Part shown: positions 1 through 7,458 of the stretch, piece by piece | Layout: every line of letters starts with the position of its first letter | Position numbering within the stretch: the first letter of the stretch is position 1 | Source of the DNA: UBA9464 sp003445095 | Lineage (GTDB): Bacteria; Verrucomicrobiota; Verrucomicrobiia; Limisphaerales; UBA9464 | NCBI GenBank assembly: GCA_035437945.1 | Contig: DAOMZG010000099.1 | Location: 1-21,262 of the forward strand | Reading direction: 5' to 3' | DNA length: 21,262 bases | Notes under the pieces: model-generated | What the model was told of the DNA's origin: nothing | What the model saw: only the letters and a program-made list of their open reading frames with translations | Databases searched by the model: none | Translations under genes and position numbers: made by a program

Positions 1-252
1 CCACAATCCGTCCGGCTCTTTATCAAGCCGGGCTGCTCCTGGTGCGACGAGGCGATTGAATGGCTCGACCGCCGCGGGATCATTTACCAGTCGTTGGATG
101 TCATCCGCGACGCCGAAGCGCGTCACGAAATGAGGCAATTGACCGGGCAGACCCGCGCCCCGTCGATTGAGGTAGACGGACACGTCCTCGCCGACTTCGA
201 TGCCGACGAATTGGAGGCTTGGTGGCGCCAACTTGAGTTGGAACCGCGATAG
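1..252 (+). CDS. Glutaredoxin-like protein, 3' part (5' end outside window)
   Basis: An open frame runs from the first base to a TAG at 250-252, giving 83 visible residues; the start lies before the window. The visible part has a redox-active CSWC motif (C-x2-C) at visible residues 12-15, preceded by a short beta strand (VRLFIKPG). The TRAPSIEVDG stretch matches the cis-proline loop of the thioredoxin fold, and a final helix carries DADELEAWW. This order is that of glutaredoxins, which reduce disulfides or glutathione mixed disulfides in the cytoplasm. The active site is CSWC rather than the classical CPYC, so it may be a glutaredoxin-like or NrdH-like protein. It converges on the MFS gene with only 11 bp between stop codons. 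Family call is firm; exact substrate is unknown. Confidence 0.8.
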   Translation, partial: PQSVRLFIKPGCSWCDEAIEWLDRRGIIYQSLDVIRDAEARHEMRQLTGQTRAPSIEVDGHVLADFDADELEAWWRQLELEPR

Positions 253-263
253 AAGCGATGAGG

Positions 264-1760
264 CTATTCCTCGACCGCGCCCGGTTTAGGCTCGGGAAGC
301 CATTGAGTCAGAATCGCCCCCATCAACGCGTAAGCGCCGGCAACAACGGCGCCGACTAGAGCAATCTTGACGGGATCGGGTGGTTTGGCAGCCGACAGCG
401 TAATTGCGATCCAGGCTGCCGCCGTGCCGATTACCCGGCCACCGATGTTCGCGGCAAAGCTCTCGCCGGTCCCGCGGAGATGTACCGGAAATACCAGCGG
501 GATATAATTTCCCCAAAAGCTGAACTGCGCCACGGTCAGCAGGCCCGCGAGGAAGATGCCGACCTTGATCGAGCTGAGTGAATCCGCGTGCGGCAAGGCG
601 TCGGCGACCCACCAAAACAAAAAAGGAACATACAACAATGCGGGAATCTGGAAGACCCGGAGCAACGCGCGCCGGCTCACGATCCGCACGGCGAGAAACG
701 CCAGCAGGAGCCGACCGACCAGCCCGCCGATTTCCTGCCAGATCGTCACTTTGGCCACGGCTTCATCCGTCGCGTTGGCACCCGCTTGGCGCAGCGCGCG
801 AGCATCGGGAGCAGGCTTGCCAGCCGCTTGCGCCGCCGCCACCAACTGATCTTGCGCGTCCTTCGCCTTCACCAGAATGGCGGCGTGTCCTTTCGGTCCG
901 CCGAGGATCTGGGGCAGTTGCTGAATGGCTCCGAAGGCGATTCCGTAACTGGCCGCGAACACCAGGGTCGTTAGCAAGGAGGTCCGGACCAAAGCGGGAC
1001 TGAACAACTCGGCGAGGCTGGGGCGGCGCAAAGTTCCGGCGGCCTTCTTTTGAGCCCACACCGGTGATTCCGGCAAGAATGGCCGAATGAGAATTAGCGG
1101 CAACGCCGGGAGAACCCCAGAAATGAGTGTATATCGCCACGCCTCGTGGCTTCCGTGGATCGCAGGCAAATCGAGAGCAATCTTCGCCGCTACCACATTG
1201 GCACCACCGACCAGCAATCCGCCAAAGGATGAAAATGCTTGAGTGTAGCCGAGCACTTTCTCGCGTTGCACCGGATTCGGAAATAGTTCCGCCAACCACG
1301 CCACCGCCGCAACGAACTCCACACACACGCCAATGAACACTCCGCAGCGCAGGATCAGCAATTGAGGCAGCGAAGTAACAAATCCCGCCGCGAAGGCCGA
1401 GAACGCGTACAAGAGAATGCTGAAGGTGAGCACACGCCGCCGCCCCAGCCGATCCGTTAGGTACCCGCCCAACAAGCCGAAAACTCCACCTGCTATGGCT
1501 GGGACAAAGAACAGGGCTCGTGCCCACTGGACATACTCAACCCCGCCTGGCGCCCAAGCGGCAGCTGCATCCGCCGGGGCACTTCCGGCCCGAATCATCG
1601 CCTCCACCAACGGCGCACTCAGAGAGGCAATCGCCGGTTTCACAATCAGTGGCAGCATCAGAAGCTCGTAGATGTCGAAGGCAAAACCGATGCACGCGAT
1701 GAGACAGATCAACCACTCGGTGGTGCCCAGTCGTTTGGGTCCAGGAACAGCGGAATTCAT
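264..1760 (-). CDS. MFS transporter
   Basis: A 498-residue polytopic membrane protein of the major facilitator superfamily, with about 12 hydrophobic segments. Between the second and third segments it has the MFS signature loop GGYLTDRLGRRRVL (motif A, G-x3-D-x2-G-R-R). A charged FDIYE sequence lies in the first helix. A long polar stretch of Ala, Gln and Lys (about residues 295-340) forms the central cytoplasmic loop between the two six-helix halves. The superfamily moves small solutes by uniport, symport or antiport; the sequence does not tell me the substrate. An in-frame GTG exists two codons upstream (1764-1766), but I chose the ATG at 1758-1760. Neither has a ribosome-binding motif. It is monocistronic and converges with the glutaredoxin-like gene. 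It could belong to the sugar or metabolite:proton symporter group, but this is a guess. Confidence 0.88.
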   Translation of the reverse strand: MNSAVPGPKRLGTTEWLICLIACIGFAFDIYELLMLPLIVKPAIASLSAPLVEAMIRAGSAPADAAAAWAPGGVEYVQWARALFFVPAIAGGVFGLLGGYLTDRLGRRRVLTFSILLYAFSAFAAGFVTSLPQLLILRCGVFIGVCVEFVAAVAWLAELFPNPVQREKVLGYTQAFSSFGGLLVGGANVVAAKIALDLPAIHGSHEAWRYTLISGVLPALPLILIRPFLPESPVWAQKKAAGTLRRPSLAELFSPALVRTSLLTTLVFAASYGIAFGAIQQLPQILGGPKGHAAILVKAKDAQDQLVAAAQAAGKPAPDARALRQAGANATDEAVAKVTIWQEIGGLVGRLLLAFLAVRIVSRRALLRVFQIPALLYVPFLFWWVADALPHADSLSSIKVGIFLAGLLTVAQFSFWGNYIPLVFPVHLRGTGESFAANIGGRVIGTAAAWIAITLSAAKPPDPVKIALVGAVVAGAYALMGAILTQWLPEPKPGAVEE

Positions 1761-2001
1761 ACGCACGCGTAGGAAATCGTTTTCTCCGATTCGTGTCGAA
1801 CCCGGAGTGCAACGGAAGCACGCCCGTGTTCTTTCAGGCGACCCGTAGGCAAAATTTTAGGACGGTTGTTCGCTTACAGGCGTTCGGACGACCACGACCA
1901 CTTGCTTAAACCGATTGCAGGTTCCGGCTTATTTGTTCCACCTCTTTTCCCGCAGGCAGACAACGACCATTTTCCGAGGGGTCTCGGCACATCCGACGAC
2001 G
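1761..2001. other. Intergenic region behind the VPDSG-CTERM gene and before the MFS gene
   Basis: About 240 bp between the MFS start and the terminator of the VPDSG-CTERM gene. It should hold the MFS promoter (minus strand), but I see no sigma-70-like pair I would defend. No open frame here has a credible product and I see no RNA gene. Confidence 0.5.
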
Positions 2002-2029
2002 AAAAAGCCGGCACATTGACGTGCCGGCT
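2002..2029 (-). terminator. Rho-independent terminator of the VPDSG-CTERM gene
   Basis: A perfect 9-bp inverted repeat (AGCCGGCAC at 2006-2014, GTGCCGGCT at 2021-2029) with a 6-nt loop. On the minus strand it is followed at once by a run of five T (2002-2006, the last T being shared with the stem). It starts 36 bp after the stop codon of the VPDSG-CTERM gene. On the plus strand a T run also follows (2037-2044) but seven bases away, so any plus-strand activity would be weaker. Confidence 0.85.
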
Positions 2030-2064
2030 GTAAGAGTTTTTTTGATTAGCTCCGCTCGGGTAAC

Positions 2065-2775
2065 TTATGCCTTGCGAAAGCGCGGATTCACCGCGGCCAA
2101 TCCGCAGAGACCAAGTCCGAGGAGAATCAAGGTCGTCCCCGAATCAGGCACGACCGTATTGTCCTCAGCCACGAGGTTGCCCGAGAAGGTGGTCCCGTTG
2201 CTCCCCGGCGCCACCAACTGAGCCAATGACTTGCCTGGAGGCGGGAAGGTAAAGGAGAGCACGGCCGTTTGGTTCAAACCCGCTGCGTAGGCCAGGAGGT
2301 CAGGGTCCGATCCGGAGTAGCTGACTCCAGTCACGTTGCCGGTCACACCCAAGGTAGCAACCGAGATAATCGTCTTCAGGCTAGTCGCCACGACCCAAGC
2401 GACCGTCGCGGTCAGAGTGTCCGTACCATCAGAGATGGTCATCGTGCCCGTGCCGGAGACCGGTGCCGTCTCGACGAGCGGAATCAGGGTAACCGTGGTG
2501 ACGGGTCCCATGGTCCACGAGCCCGAGAAGGAACCCTCGTAGCCGGCGGCCGTATTCGCTCCGCCGACGACGGAGTCGATTTGGAAGTTATTGCCGGCCG
2601 AGAAACTCAGCGCCGCGAGCGTCCCGCTACCGGTGAACCTAATCTCACTCCCAGGGATGCTGGAGATGTTGAATTGAATCGCTTTGGCATCCTGCTGAAG
2701 CAGGGCGAATCCCGACGCGACTGCGAGCGCAGTCGCGGAGCGGGTGATCGAGGCTGTATAACGCATTTTTGTCAT
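2065..2775 (-). CDS. VPDSG-CTERM sorting-domain protein, secreted
   Basis: A 236-residue exported protein of unknown function. An N-terminal signal peptide (basic start, hydrophobic core about residues 13-26) ends in DAKA, with likely cleavage after residue 32. The middle is rich in Gly, Ser, Thr and Val, with alternating hydrophobic residues typical of secreted beta-sheet proteins. The C terminus has the tripartite sorting signal: VPDSG at 209-213, a hydrophobic helix about 214-229, and a basic tail (RFRK) at 232-235. Proteins with this signal are processed at the inner membrane by an exosortase and then released or anchored outside. The VPDSG variant is known mainly from Verrucomicrobiota. 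No exosortase gene is in this window. A second ATG three codons in (2764-2766) could be the real start. The gene stands alone with its own terminator. Confidence 0.85.
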   Translation of the reverse strand: MTKMRYTASITRSATALAVASGFALLQQDAKAIQFNISSIPGSEIRFTGSGTLAALSFSAGNNFQIDSVVGGANTAAGYEGSFSGSWTMGPVTTVTLIPLVETAPVSGTGTMTISDGTDTLTATVAWVVATSLKTIISVATLGVTGNVTGVSYSGSDPDLLAYAAGLNQTAVLSFTFPPPGKSLAQLVAPGSNGTTFSGNLVAEDNTVVPDSGTTLILLGLGLCGLAAVNPRFRKA

Positions 2776-2916
2776 TTTCTAATCTGGAATTCCGAGGAAG
2801 CGGCGAACAACTGGAAAGCCATTTACCGCAGCCCCATTCGAGTCGCTCCGGCAAAGCAGCCCTCGTGCCACGTGGATACCAAGCGTCGATCCGGATCAAA
2901 GCAAAAGTCGCAAGAT

Positions 2917-2945
2917 TCTATATACAAGATGTTTGAGTGAAACAA
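2917..2945 (-). promoter_or_regulatory. Possible sigma-70-type promoter of the VPDSG-CTERM gene
   Basis: Read on the minus strand, a TTGTTT hexamer (2940-2945) is followed after 17 bp by TATAGA (2917-2922). Each is a partial match to the consensus, with the preferred spacing, in the only AT-rich patch upstream of the gene. The leader would be about 130 nt. A 10-bp palindrome, GATCCGGATC (2888-2897), lies just inside that leader. Unproven. Confidence 0.3.
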
Positions 2946-3386
2946 ATGTTTACCTTCTCGAAACGCTCGTTGACGGCCGGTCCGAACCGCGGTGTCAACA
3001 TTACGGACAAACGTCGGTGCCGGTTACTTCCTGGACCTAGAATTCGGGCAGAACTGTAAGGCTTCCCGACATTCGAGCGGCGATTCCAAAAGGCGCGGCT
3101 AATCTGATACGCGAAGAATCCGTCAAGTAGCTGACCGATAGGTAATTAGTCCTAGTCTTGGCTTCTGAGTCCATCTGTCAGGAACACTGACACTTATCCA
3201 TGCTTCGTGTTGGGCCATCTTGGCTCGGGATTCGGATCGCATTTATCCGTGCAAAATCCTGATCATTAAACAATTACGAAATTGAGTTCAGCACATTAGG
3301 AATTCAGCAAGGCAAGATGACCGTCGAAATCCTTTCCATTTCGGCCGTCGCCGTGATCAGGACCCGTCAAAATCTTCTGAATTATT
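2946..3386. other. Non-coding stretch between the VPDSG-CTERM gene and fba
   Basis: With the leader at 2776-2945, this makes 611 bp without a gene. I find no open frame with protein-like composition and no tRNA. Small inverted repeats occur: TGTCAG with CTGACA at 3176-3192; CGGAT with ATCCG at 3233-3249; and an imperfect 12-bp stem at 3319-3349 (one mismatch, one wobble, 7-nt loop). The last lies 38 bp past the fba stop but has no T tract on the minus strand, so it is not a clear terminator. The 3240-3300 part is AT-rich. Confidence 0.5.
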
Positions 3387-4352
3387 TCAATCGAAGGCGT
3401 GACCAGCACAGCACAACACGTTTCTCAATTTGTGGCGGACCAACTCCCTCACGGCCTGCCTTGCCGGTCCTAAGTATTTCCGCGGATCGAATTCCTTGGG
3501 TTTACTGACCAAGACTTCCCGAACCGCTGCCGTCATCGCCAAACGGAGGTCTGTGTCGATGTTAACTTTGGTGCAGCCTGTACGGCGCGCGATCTCAATG
3601 TCCGCTTCCGGCACGCCCGCGGTTTCATTGCCTAGGTCACCGCCGAACTGGTTGATCTTCTGGGCCAGCTCCTTGGGTACCGAGGACGCACCATGCAACA
3701 CCAGGGGATAGTCACCCATGCCCGCGTCCATGAGCGCCTTCTTGATCGCTTTGAGGCGATCCAGGTCCAAGTGCTGTTCTCCCTTAAACTTGTAGGCACC
3801 GTGACTGTTTCCGATCGCGACGGCTAACGAGTCGACGCCAGACTGCTTCACGAACTCCACTGCTTCATCCGGATGCGTATAGGCACCGCCTTTGGAATAG
3901 CTACCTCCTTCCTCGCCATCGTCATGCTGAGCACCGACCAGCATCCCCAACTCTCCCTCGACAACGCAGTTGTACTTATGCGCGTAGTCCACAACTTTGC
4001 GGCATATTTCCACATTCTTGTCGAAGGGATCGTGCGAGGCATCAATCATCACGCTCGTGAACCCTTCGTCGATGCACTGCTTGCAGAGTTCGAAGCTGTC
4101 GCCGTGGTCAAGATGCACGGCGATCGGAATGGTGCTCACGCTGACCGCTGCTTCGATGAGCTTCTTGAGGTAAACCGGATGAGCATAGTCGCGGGCACCT
4201 TTGGAAATCTGGAGCATTACCGGAGCCTTTTCTTCTTCACAGGCTTCAATGATCGCCTGCAGCAGCTCCATGTTGTTCACGTTGAAGGCGCCCAGGGCGT
4301 ACTTTCCTTTAAGCGCCTTGGCGAACAGGTCAGTCGTATGTGTCAGTGGCAT
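3387..4352 (-). CDS. fba: Class II fructose-1,6-bisphosphate aldolase
   Basis: A 321-residue, metal-dependent aldolase that cleaves fructose 1,6-bisphosphate to dihydroxyacetone phosphate and glyceraldehyde 3-phosphate (glycolysis, and the reverse in gluconeogenesis), in the cytoplasm. The N terminus has the GAFNVNN strand (21-27). HLDHGD at 80-85 supplies the catalytic Asp82 and zinc ligand His83. Further metal-site residues are Glu134 (VVEGELG), His184 (GNSHG) and His220 (LVLHGASS). KVNIDTDLR near residues 262-270 is the phosphate-binding loop. Length fits the usual 300-350. It could in principle prefer tagatose bisphosphate, since the class II families are related, but as the only aldolase here the fructose form is more likely. 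It is followed by a long non-coding region and preceded, 124 bp upstream, by the DUF309 gene on the same strand. Confidence 0.93.
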   Translation of the reverse strand: MPLTHTTDLFAKALKGKYALGAFNVNNMELLQAIIEACEEEKAPVMLQISKGARDYAHPVYLKKLIEAAVSVSTIPIAVHLDHGDSFELCKQCIDEGFTSVMIDASHDPFDKNVEICRKVVDYAHKYNCVVEGELGMLVGAQHDDGEEGGSYSKGGAYTHPDEAVEFVKQSGVDSLAVAIGNSHGAYKFKGEQHLDLDRLKAIKKALMDAGMGDYPLVLHGASSVPKELAQKINQFGGDLGNETAGVPEADIEIARRTGCTKVNIDTDLRLAMTAAVREVLVSKPKEFDPRKYLGPARQAVRELVRHKLRNVLCCAGHAFD

Positions 4353-4411
4353 GGTAGTAAATAGAGAGGAAATCGAGCGGCCGAAGGCAGGCCAGGCGGC
4401 AAAGCTAGGCA

Positions 4412-4439
4412 GGGGTTTCCCGAGAGGAAACAGCTTTTT
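4412..4439. repeat. Hairpin with T run in the DUF309-fba gap
   Basis: GTTTCC (4415-4420) and GGAAAC (4426-4431) form a 6-bp stem around a 5-nt loop, followed on the plus strand by AGC and five T (4435-4439). It resembles a weak terminator for plus-strand transcripts, yet both flanking genes are on the minus strand. In a minus-strand transcript it would be a hairpin in the fba leader. Function unclear. Confidence 0.3.
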
Positions 4440-4476
4440 CTCAAGTTCCCCGCTCCATCGTGCAAGACTGTCGCGC

Positions 4477-4932
4477 TCAGGATTGGTCGCCCACCAACCC
4501 TAGTCGTGGAGGTGCGCTTGTGCTCAGCGGGTTGATCTCGAAACCACCTGCTTCCACCAAGCCCCGCCACTCCGCAATTAACCCGAGTGCGTGGGCCACC
4601 TCGAAGCGTTCATGCCGATCCCGATATTGGCGGAGGTTAGCCTCAGCGAGATTGAAGAGGGCCACGGACGGACGAAGCCGATTCTTCTGCAAATGAACGA
4701 ACGCTCCGGCGAGCTGGATCAAGCCTTTGTAGAACGCGTAATTGCGGCCGGACTTACCTTGGGCCAACCACAGCTCTTCCAGCACGTCGTGCGCCTCGTA
4801 AAACAACTCCTGGTTGAAGCATTCGAAATAGCCGAGATAATGTGCGTCAAAGTCACGCCCCTGTTGGCTGGCGATGAGGTTGGCAATCTTGGCGGACTTT
4901 TTGCTCACCACGGGTGAGGCTCCAAGGTTCAC
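4477..4932 (-). CDS. DUF309 domain-containing protein
   Basis: A 151-residue, mainly alpha-helical cytoplasmic protein. Residues 34-105 match the DUF309 pattern: FNQELFYEAHDVLEELW (39-55), then FYKGLIQLAGAFVHL (67-81), then a helix with LFNLAEANLRQY. The conserved Glu46, His48, Glu52 and Glu53 give the family an acidic, histidine-containing face. No biochemical function is established for DUF309 that I can state. The start is GTG (4930-4932); no ATG lies in a good place upstream. It is transcribed away from ispA across a 113-bp gap, and fba follows on the same strand 124 bp downstream, so the two may share a transcript. The last 20 residues are Pro- and Ser-rich and look unstructured. Confidence 0.82.
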   Translation of the reverse strand: MNLGASPVVSKKSAKIANLIASQQGRDFDAHYLGYFECFNQELFYEAHDVLEELWLAQGKSGRNYAFYKGLIQLAGAFVHLQKNRLRPSVALFNLAEANLRQYRDRHERFEVAHALGLIAEWRGLVEAGGFEINPLSTSAPPRLGLVGDQS

Positions 4933-5045
4933 CGCAAAAGCTCAAAAAGAATATCCGGACTTTCGCCAAATCGAAGATGGACGGGGCTAATTCTCAATTG
5001 GGCTTTGTCCTCAGCGCCTAGGGCTTTTTAAAGTCGCGCCACGTC

Positions 5046-5951
5046 ATGTCCGTTCACCAATCCGCTGCGTTCGATCTAGGGTCCTGGGTCAACGCGAAGT
5101 CCCTAGCCGTAGACCAGGCCTTGGACCGCTTTCTGCCAAAAGCCACCACCAAGCCCTCTACGATCCATAAGGCGATGCGTTATTCCCTCTTTGCCGGAGG
5201 CAAACGCATGCGGCCCGCGTTGGTACTTGCGGCTGCTGAAGCCTGCGGCGGTCAGAATTCCGAAGCGATGCCGCTGGCCTGCGCCGTCGAATGCATCCAC
5301 ACCTATTCGCTGATCCATGACGATCTGCCGGCCATGGACAACGATGATTTTCGCCGTGGCAAACCGACGAACCACAAGGTGTTCGGCGAAGGGATCGCAG
5401 TCTTGGCCGGAGACGCGTTACTAACCCAAGCCTTTGAAATCACGGCCCAAGCCAACGCCTGGCCTCGCTACTCGCATCAAGACTTGGTCCTGGAGCTCGC
5501 TCGCTCGGCGGGGTCACTTCAACTCATTGCGGGCCAAGTCGCCGACCTTGAAGGAGAAGGCCAGGACCTATCAGTTGCCCAGCTCCGCTACATCCACGAA
5601 CGCAAGACGAGCGCACTCCTGTGTTGTTCCGTTCGGCTAGGAGGCATGAGCGCCAATTGCACTGCCGCCCAATTGAAAGCCCTGACCGACTTTGGTTATC
5701 ATGTCGGTCTCGCGTTCCAAGTGATTGACGATATTCTCGACGTCACTCAATCCACCGAAACGCTGGGGAAGACCGCCGGGAAAGATGTCGCGGCGAAGAA
5801 GGCCACTTACCCTAGGCTCCTGGGACTCGACGAATCGCGGGCAATTGCTCGAGAACTCACCGCCAAAGCCTTCGGCGCGCTCAGGCCGTTCCGTGGGCGC
5901 GCTTTCGCCCTAGAGGCCCTAGCCAGCTATTTGCTCGAACGCGACCGGTAA
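5046..5951 (+). CDS. ispA: Polyprenyl (farnesyl/geranyl) diphosphate synthase, IspA type
   Basis: A 301-residue trans-prenyltransferase that condenses isopentenyl diphosphate with an allylic diphosphate, supplying precursors for quinone side chains and undecaprenyl phosphate. The first Asp-rich motif is DDLPAMDND (92-100), with the two extra residues between the Asp pairs that mark the bacterial short-chain (FPP/GPP) type. The second is DDILD (228-232). GGKRMRP (51-57) binds the diphosphate, and GKTAGKDVAAKKATYP (241-256) is the conserved Lys-rich C-terminal stretch. Length matches E. coli IspA (299). Cytoplasmic. The ATG is not preceded by a ribosome-binding motif. No xseB or dxs neighbour is present, unlike many ispA loci. 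Its stop codon sits 6 bp from that of the truncated release factor gene, which converges on it. Confidence 0.93.
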   Translation: MSVHQSAAFDLGSWVNAKSLAVDQALDRFLPKATTKPSTIHKAMRYSLFAGGKRMRPALVLAAAEACGGQNSEAMPLACAVECIHTYSLIHDDLPAMDNDDFRRGKPTNHKVFGEGIAVLAGDALLTQAFEITAQANAWPRYSHQDLVLELARSAGSLQLIAGQVADLEGEGQDLSVAQLRYIHERKTSALLCCSVRLGGMSANCTAAQLKALTDFGYHVGLAFQVIDDILDVTQSTETLGKTAGKDVAAKKATYPRLLGLDESRAIARELTAKAFGALRPFRGRAFALEALASYLLERDR

Positions 5952-5957
5952 CTGAGC

Positions 5958-6812
5958 TCAGCTCCTTCGCAGCGGGCGGCCCGTGGGAGGAACCGAGTAC
6001 TGGAGGAAGTTGTCCAGTAGCAACTGGACGCCGAAATTGTTCACTCCCGAACCAAAAAACACGGGTGTCAATTGACCGGCCAGCACCTTCGCATGGTCAA
6101 ACTCGGCGCCCGCCAATTCGATCATTTCGATTTGTTCGCGGACGGTCGCATAGGTATCCCCTTCCAGTTTTGTCCGGACCACCGGATCGTCCAGGCCGGT
6201 AACGTTGACCGCCGCCCGGTACTTGCCACCCACCACTCGCTCGAACAGATGAACTTTCTTTTCTATTCGATCATACACTCCTCGGAACTCAGCACCGCTC
6301 CCAAGCGGCCAGTTCATCGCGACCGACTTGATACCAAGGACGGATTCTAGTTCGTCCATAAGCGCAATCGGATCCCTCGCCGGACGATCGAGCTTGTTCA
6401 TCAGCGTGAAAATCGGCACGCCACGGCGGGCGCAGACTTCAAACAATTTGCGGGTTTGGGTCTCCACGCCCTTTCCCGCGTCAATCACCATGATCACCGC
6501 ATCCACGGCGGTCAGCACGCGGTAGGTGTCCTCGGAAAAATCTTTGTGTCCCGGTGTGTCGAGCAGGTTGATCCGGTAGCCGTTGTAATCGAATTGGAGC
6601 ACCGTTGAACTAATCGAAATGCCGCGCTTCTTTTCGAGTTCCATCCAGTCGGACGTCGTCGCCCGGTGATTCTTGCGCGCGGTCACTGAACCGGCCAACT
6701 GCACCGCTCCGCCATACAAAAGAAGTTTTTCCGTTAACGTCGTCTTACCCGCATCCGGATGGGAAATGATGGCGAAGGTTCGCCGCCGTTGGAGCTCTTC
6801 CTGAAAAGTCAC
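5958..6812 (-). pseudogene. prfC: Peptide chain release factor 3, GTPase domain only (truncated prfC)
   Basis: The 284 residues match the N-terminal GTPase domain of RF3, the factor that recycles RF1/RF2 from ribosomes after termination. All G motifs are intact: P-loop HPDAGKTT (18-25), switch I region RGISISS (63-69), DTPGH (85-89), NKLD (139-142). RF3-specific stretches follow, including SDWMELEKKRGIS and TPVFFGSGVNNFGV (about 239-252). The frame ends at QYSVPPTGRPLRRS and a TGA, just where the G domain ends; RF3 is normally about 530 residues, so domains II and III are missing. Downstream lies ispA on the other strand, and I see no RF3 C-terminal sequence in other frames. It starts with GTG. 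The open, motif-intact frame argues against long decay, so it may instead be an expressed G-domain protein. Family is certain; whether functional is not. Confidence 0.72.
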
Positions 6813-6855
6813 GAGGTTGAACCTACCGCAGGCCGAAGGCCCAGTCAGCTATTGA

Positions 6856-6887
6856 CGAGTTCGAGTGGTGACGGCGACTCGAATTCG
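6856..6887. repeat. Inverted repeat between ridA and the prfC fragment
   Basis: CGAGTTCGAGT (6856-6866) and ACTCGAATTCG (6877-6887) form an 11-bp stem with a single G-T wobble and a 10-nt loop. It begins 13 bp past the ridA stop. No T tract follows on the minus strand, so it is not a textbook terminator; it may slow or protect the ridA 3' end. Confidence 0.4.
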
Positions 6888-6900
6888 ATCGTGGACCGAT

Positions 6901-7368
6901 TCACTTCAACTCGAAGATCGCCTCGATCTCGACCGCAATATTCCCAGGAAGCGGTCCTGCCCCGACGGCACTGCGAGCCCCTACCCCGTTCTCGGCCCCC
7001 CAGACTTCAGCGAAGAGTTCACTACAACCGTTAATCACCTTCGGATGGTCGTAGAAATCTGGGGCCGAGTTCACCAGCCCGAGCACTTTGATCAAGCGCC
7101 CCACTCGGTCGAGAGAACCCAACTGTTCACGCAAGGTTGCGAGGATCGCCAAACCCACCTGACGCGCTGCCGCTTTGCCTTGGTCCAGATCAAGGTCACG
7201 CCCAACGACCCCAGTGATCAGCGAGCCATCCGAGCGCAGCGGACCGTGACCCGAGACATAGGCAACGTTTCCTGAGAGGACAAGCGTCTTGTACACCGCG
7301 ATCGGTTCGGGCGCGGGAGGAAGCTGTAAACGGAGTTCTTGGAGGCGGTTTTCGGCGGTCGCGAACAT
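6901..7368 (-). CDS. RidA (YjgF/YER057c/UK114) family protein
   Basis: A 155-residue protein of the YjgF-like fold, cytoplasmic and usually trimeric. True RidA hydrolyses reactive enamine/imine intermediates such as 2-aminoacrylate. Diagnostic stretches are the strand LVLSGNVAYVSGHGPLRSDG (about 29-48) and the C-terminal ARSAVGAGPLPGNIAVEIEAIFEL, whose Arg and Glu match the conserved Arg and C-terminal Glu of the active site. The long form (about 150 rather than 128 residues), starting with ENRLQELRLQLPP, belongs to the YjgF-like subgroup also found beside transaminases, so deaminase activity is likely but not certain. It is read away from gatB across 90 bp, and toward the prfC fragment 88 bp downstream. 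Confidence 0.88.
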   Translation of the reverse strand: MFATAENRLQELRLQLPPAPEPIAVYKTLVLSGNVAYVSGHGPLRSDGSLITGVVGRDLDLDQGKAAARQVGLAILATLREQLGSLDRVGRLIKVLGLVNSAPDFYDHPKVINGCSELFAEVWGAENGVGARSAVGAGPLPGNIAVEIEAIFELK

Positions 7369-7397
7369 GGGCCAAGGCTACCCGAGCGGCCGACCAT

Positions 7398-7431
7398 TTT
7401 GAACTGCGAACCGCGCACTTTGAACTTTCCG
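7398..7431. repeat. Degenerate heptamer run in the ridA-gatB gap
   Basis: The divergent 90-bp gap contains consecutive 7-nt units GAACTGC, GAACCGC, GCACTTT, GAACTTT (about 7402-7429), preceded by TTTT. Units 1 and 2 differ at one base. It looks like a decayed microsatellite of GAACTTT type. Both promoters of the divergent pair must lie in or near it. Confidence 0.35.
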
Positions 7432-7458
7432 CCAATCCCGTCATGCTGGCGCCTGGCC

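Noticed and set aside
2269..2940. 223-codon open frame on the plus strand
   Set aside because: Two thirds of it is antisense to the VPDSG-CTERM gene and its product is Arg/Gly-rich without a recognisable pattern; the opposite strand has a clear signal peptide and sorting domain.
3319..3349. Stem-loop behind fba as a terminator
   Set aside because: On the minus strand the wobble becomes a mismatch and no T tract follows; kept only as a note in the intergenic entry.
5046..5957. Possible C-terminal half of RF3 continuing in another minus-strand frame
   Set aside because: This span is ispA on the plus strand; the short readings I tried past the TGA stop quickly and show no RF3 domain II/III pattern.
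7339..7458. 40 extra N-terminal codons for gatB
   Set aside because: They overlap the ridA start on the other strand and do not resemble GatB; the ATG at 7459 starts the normal family sequence.
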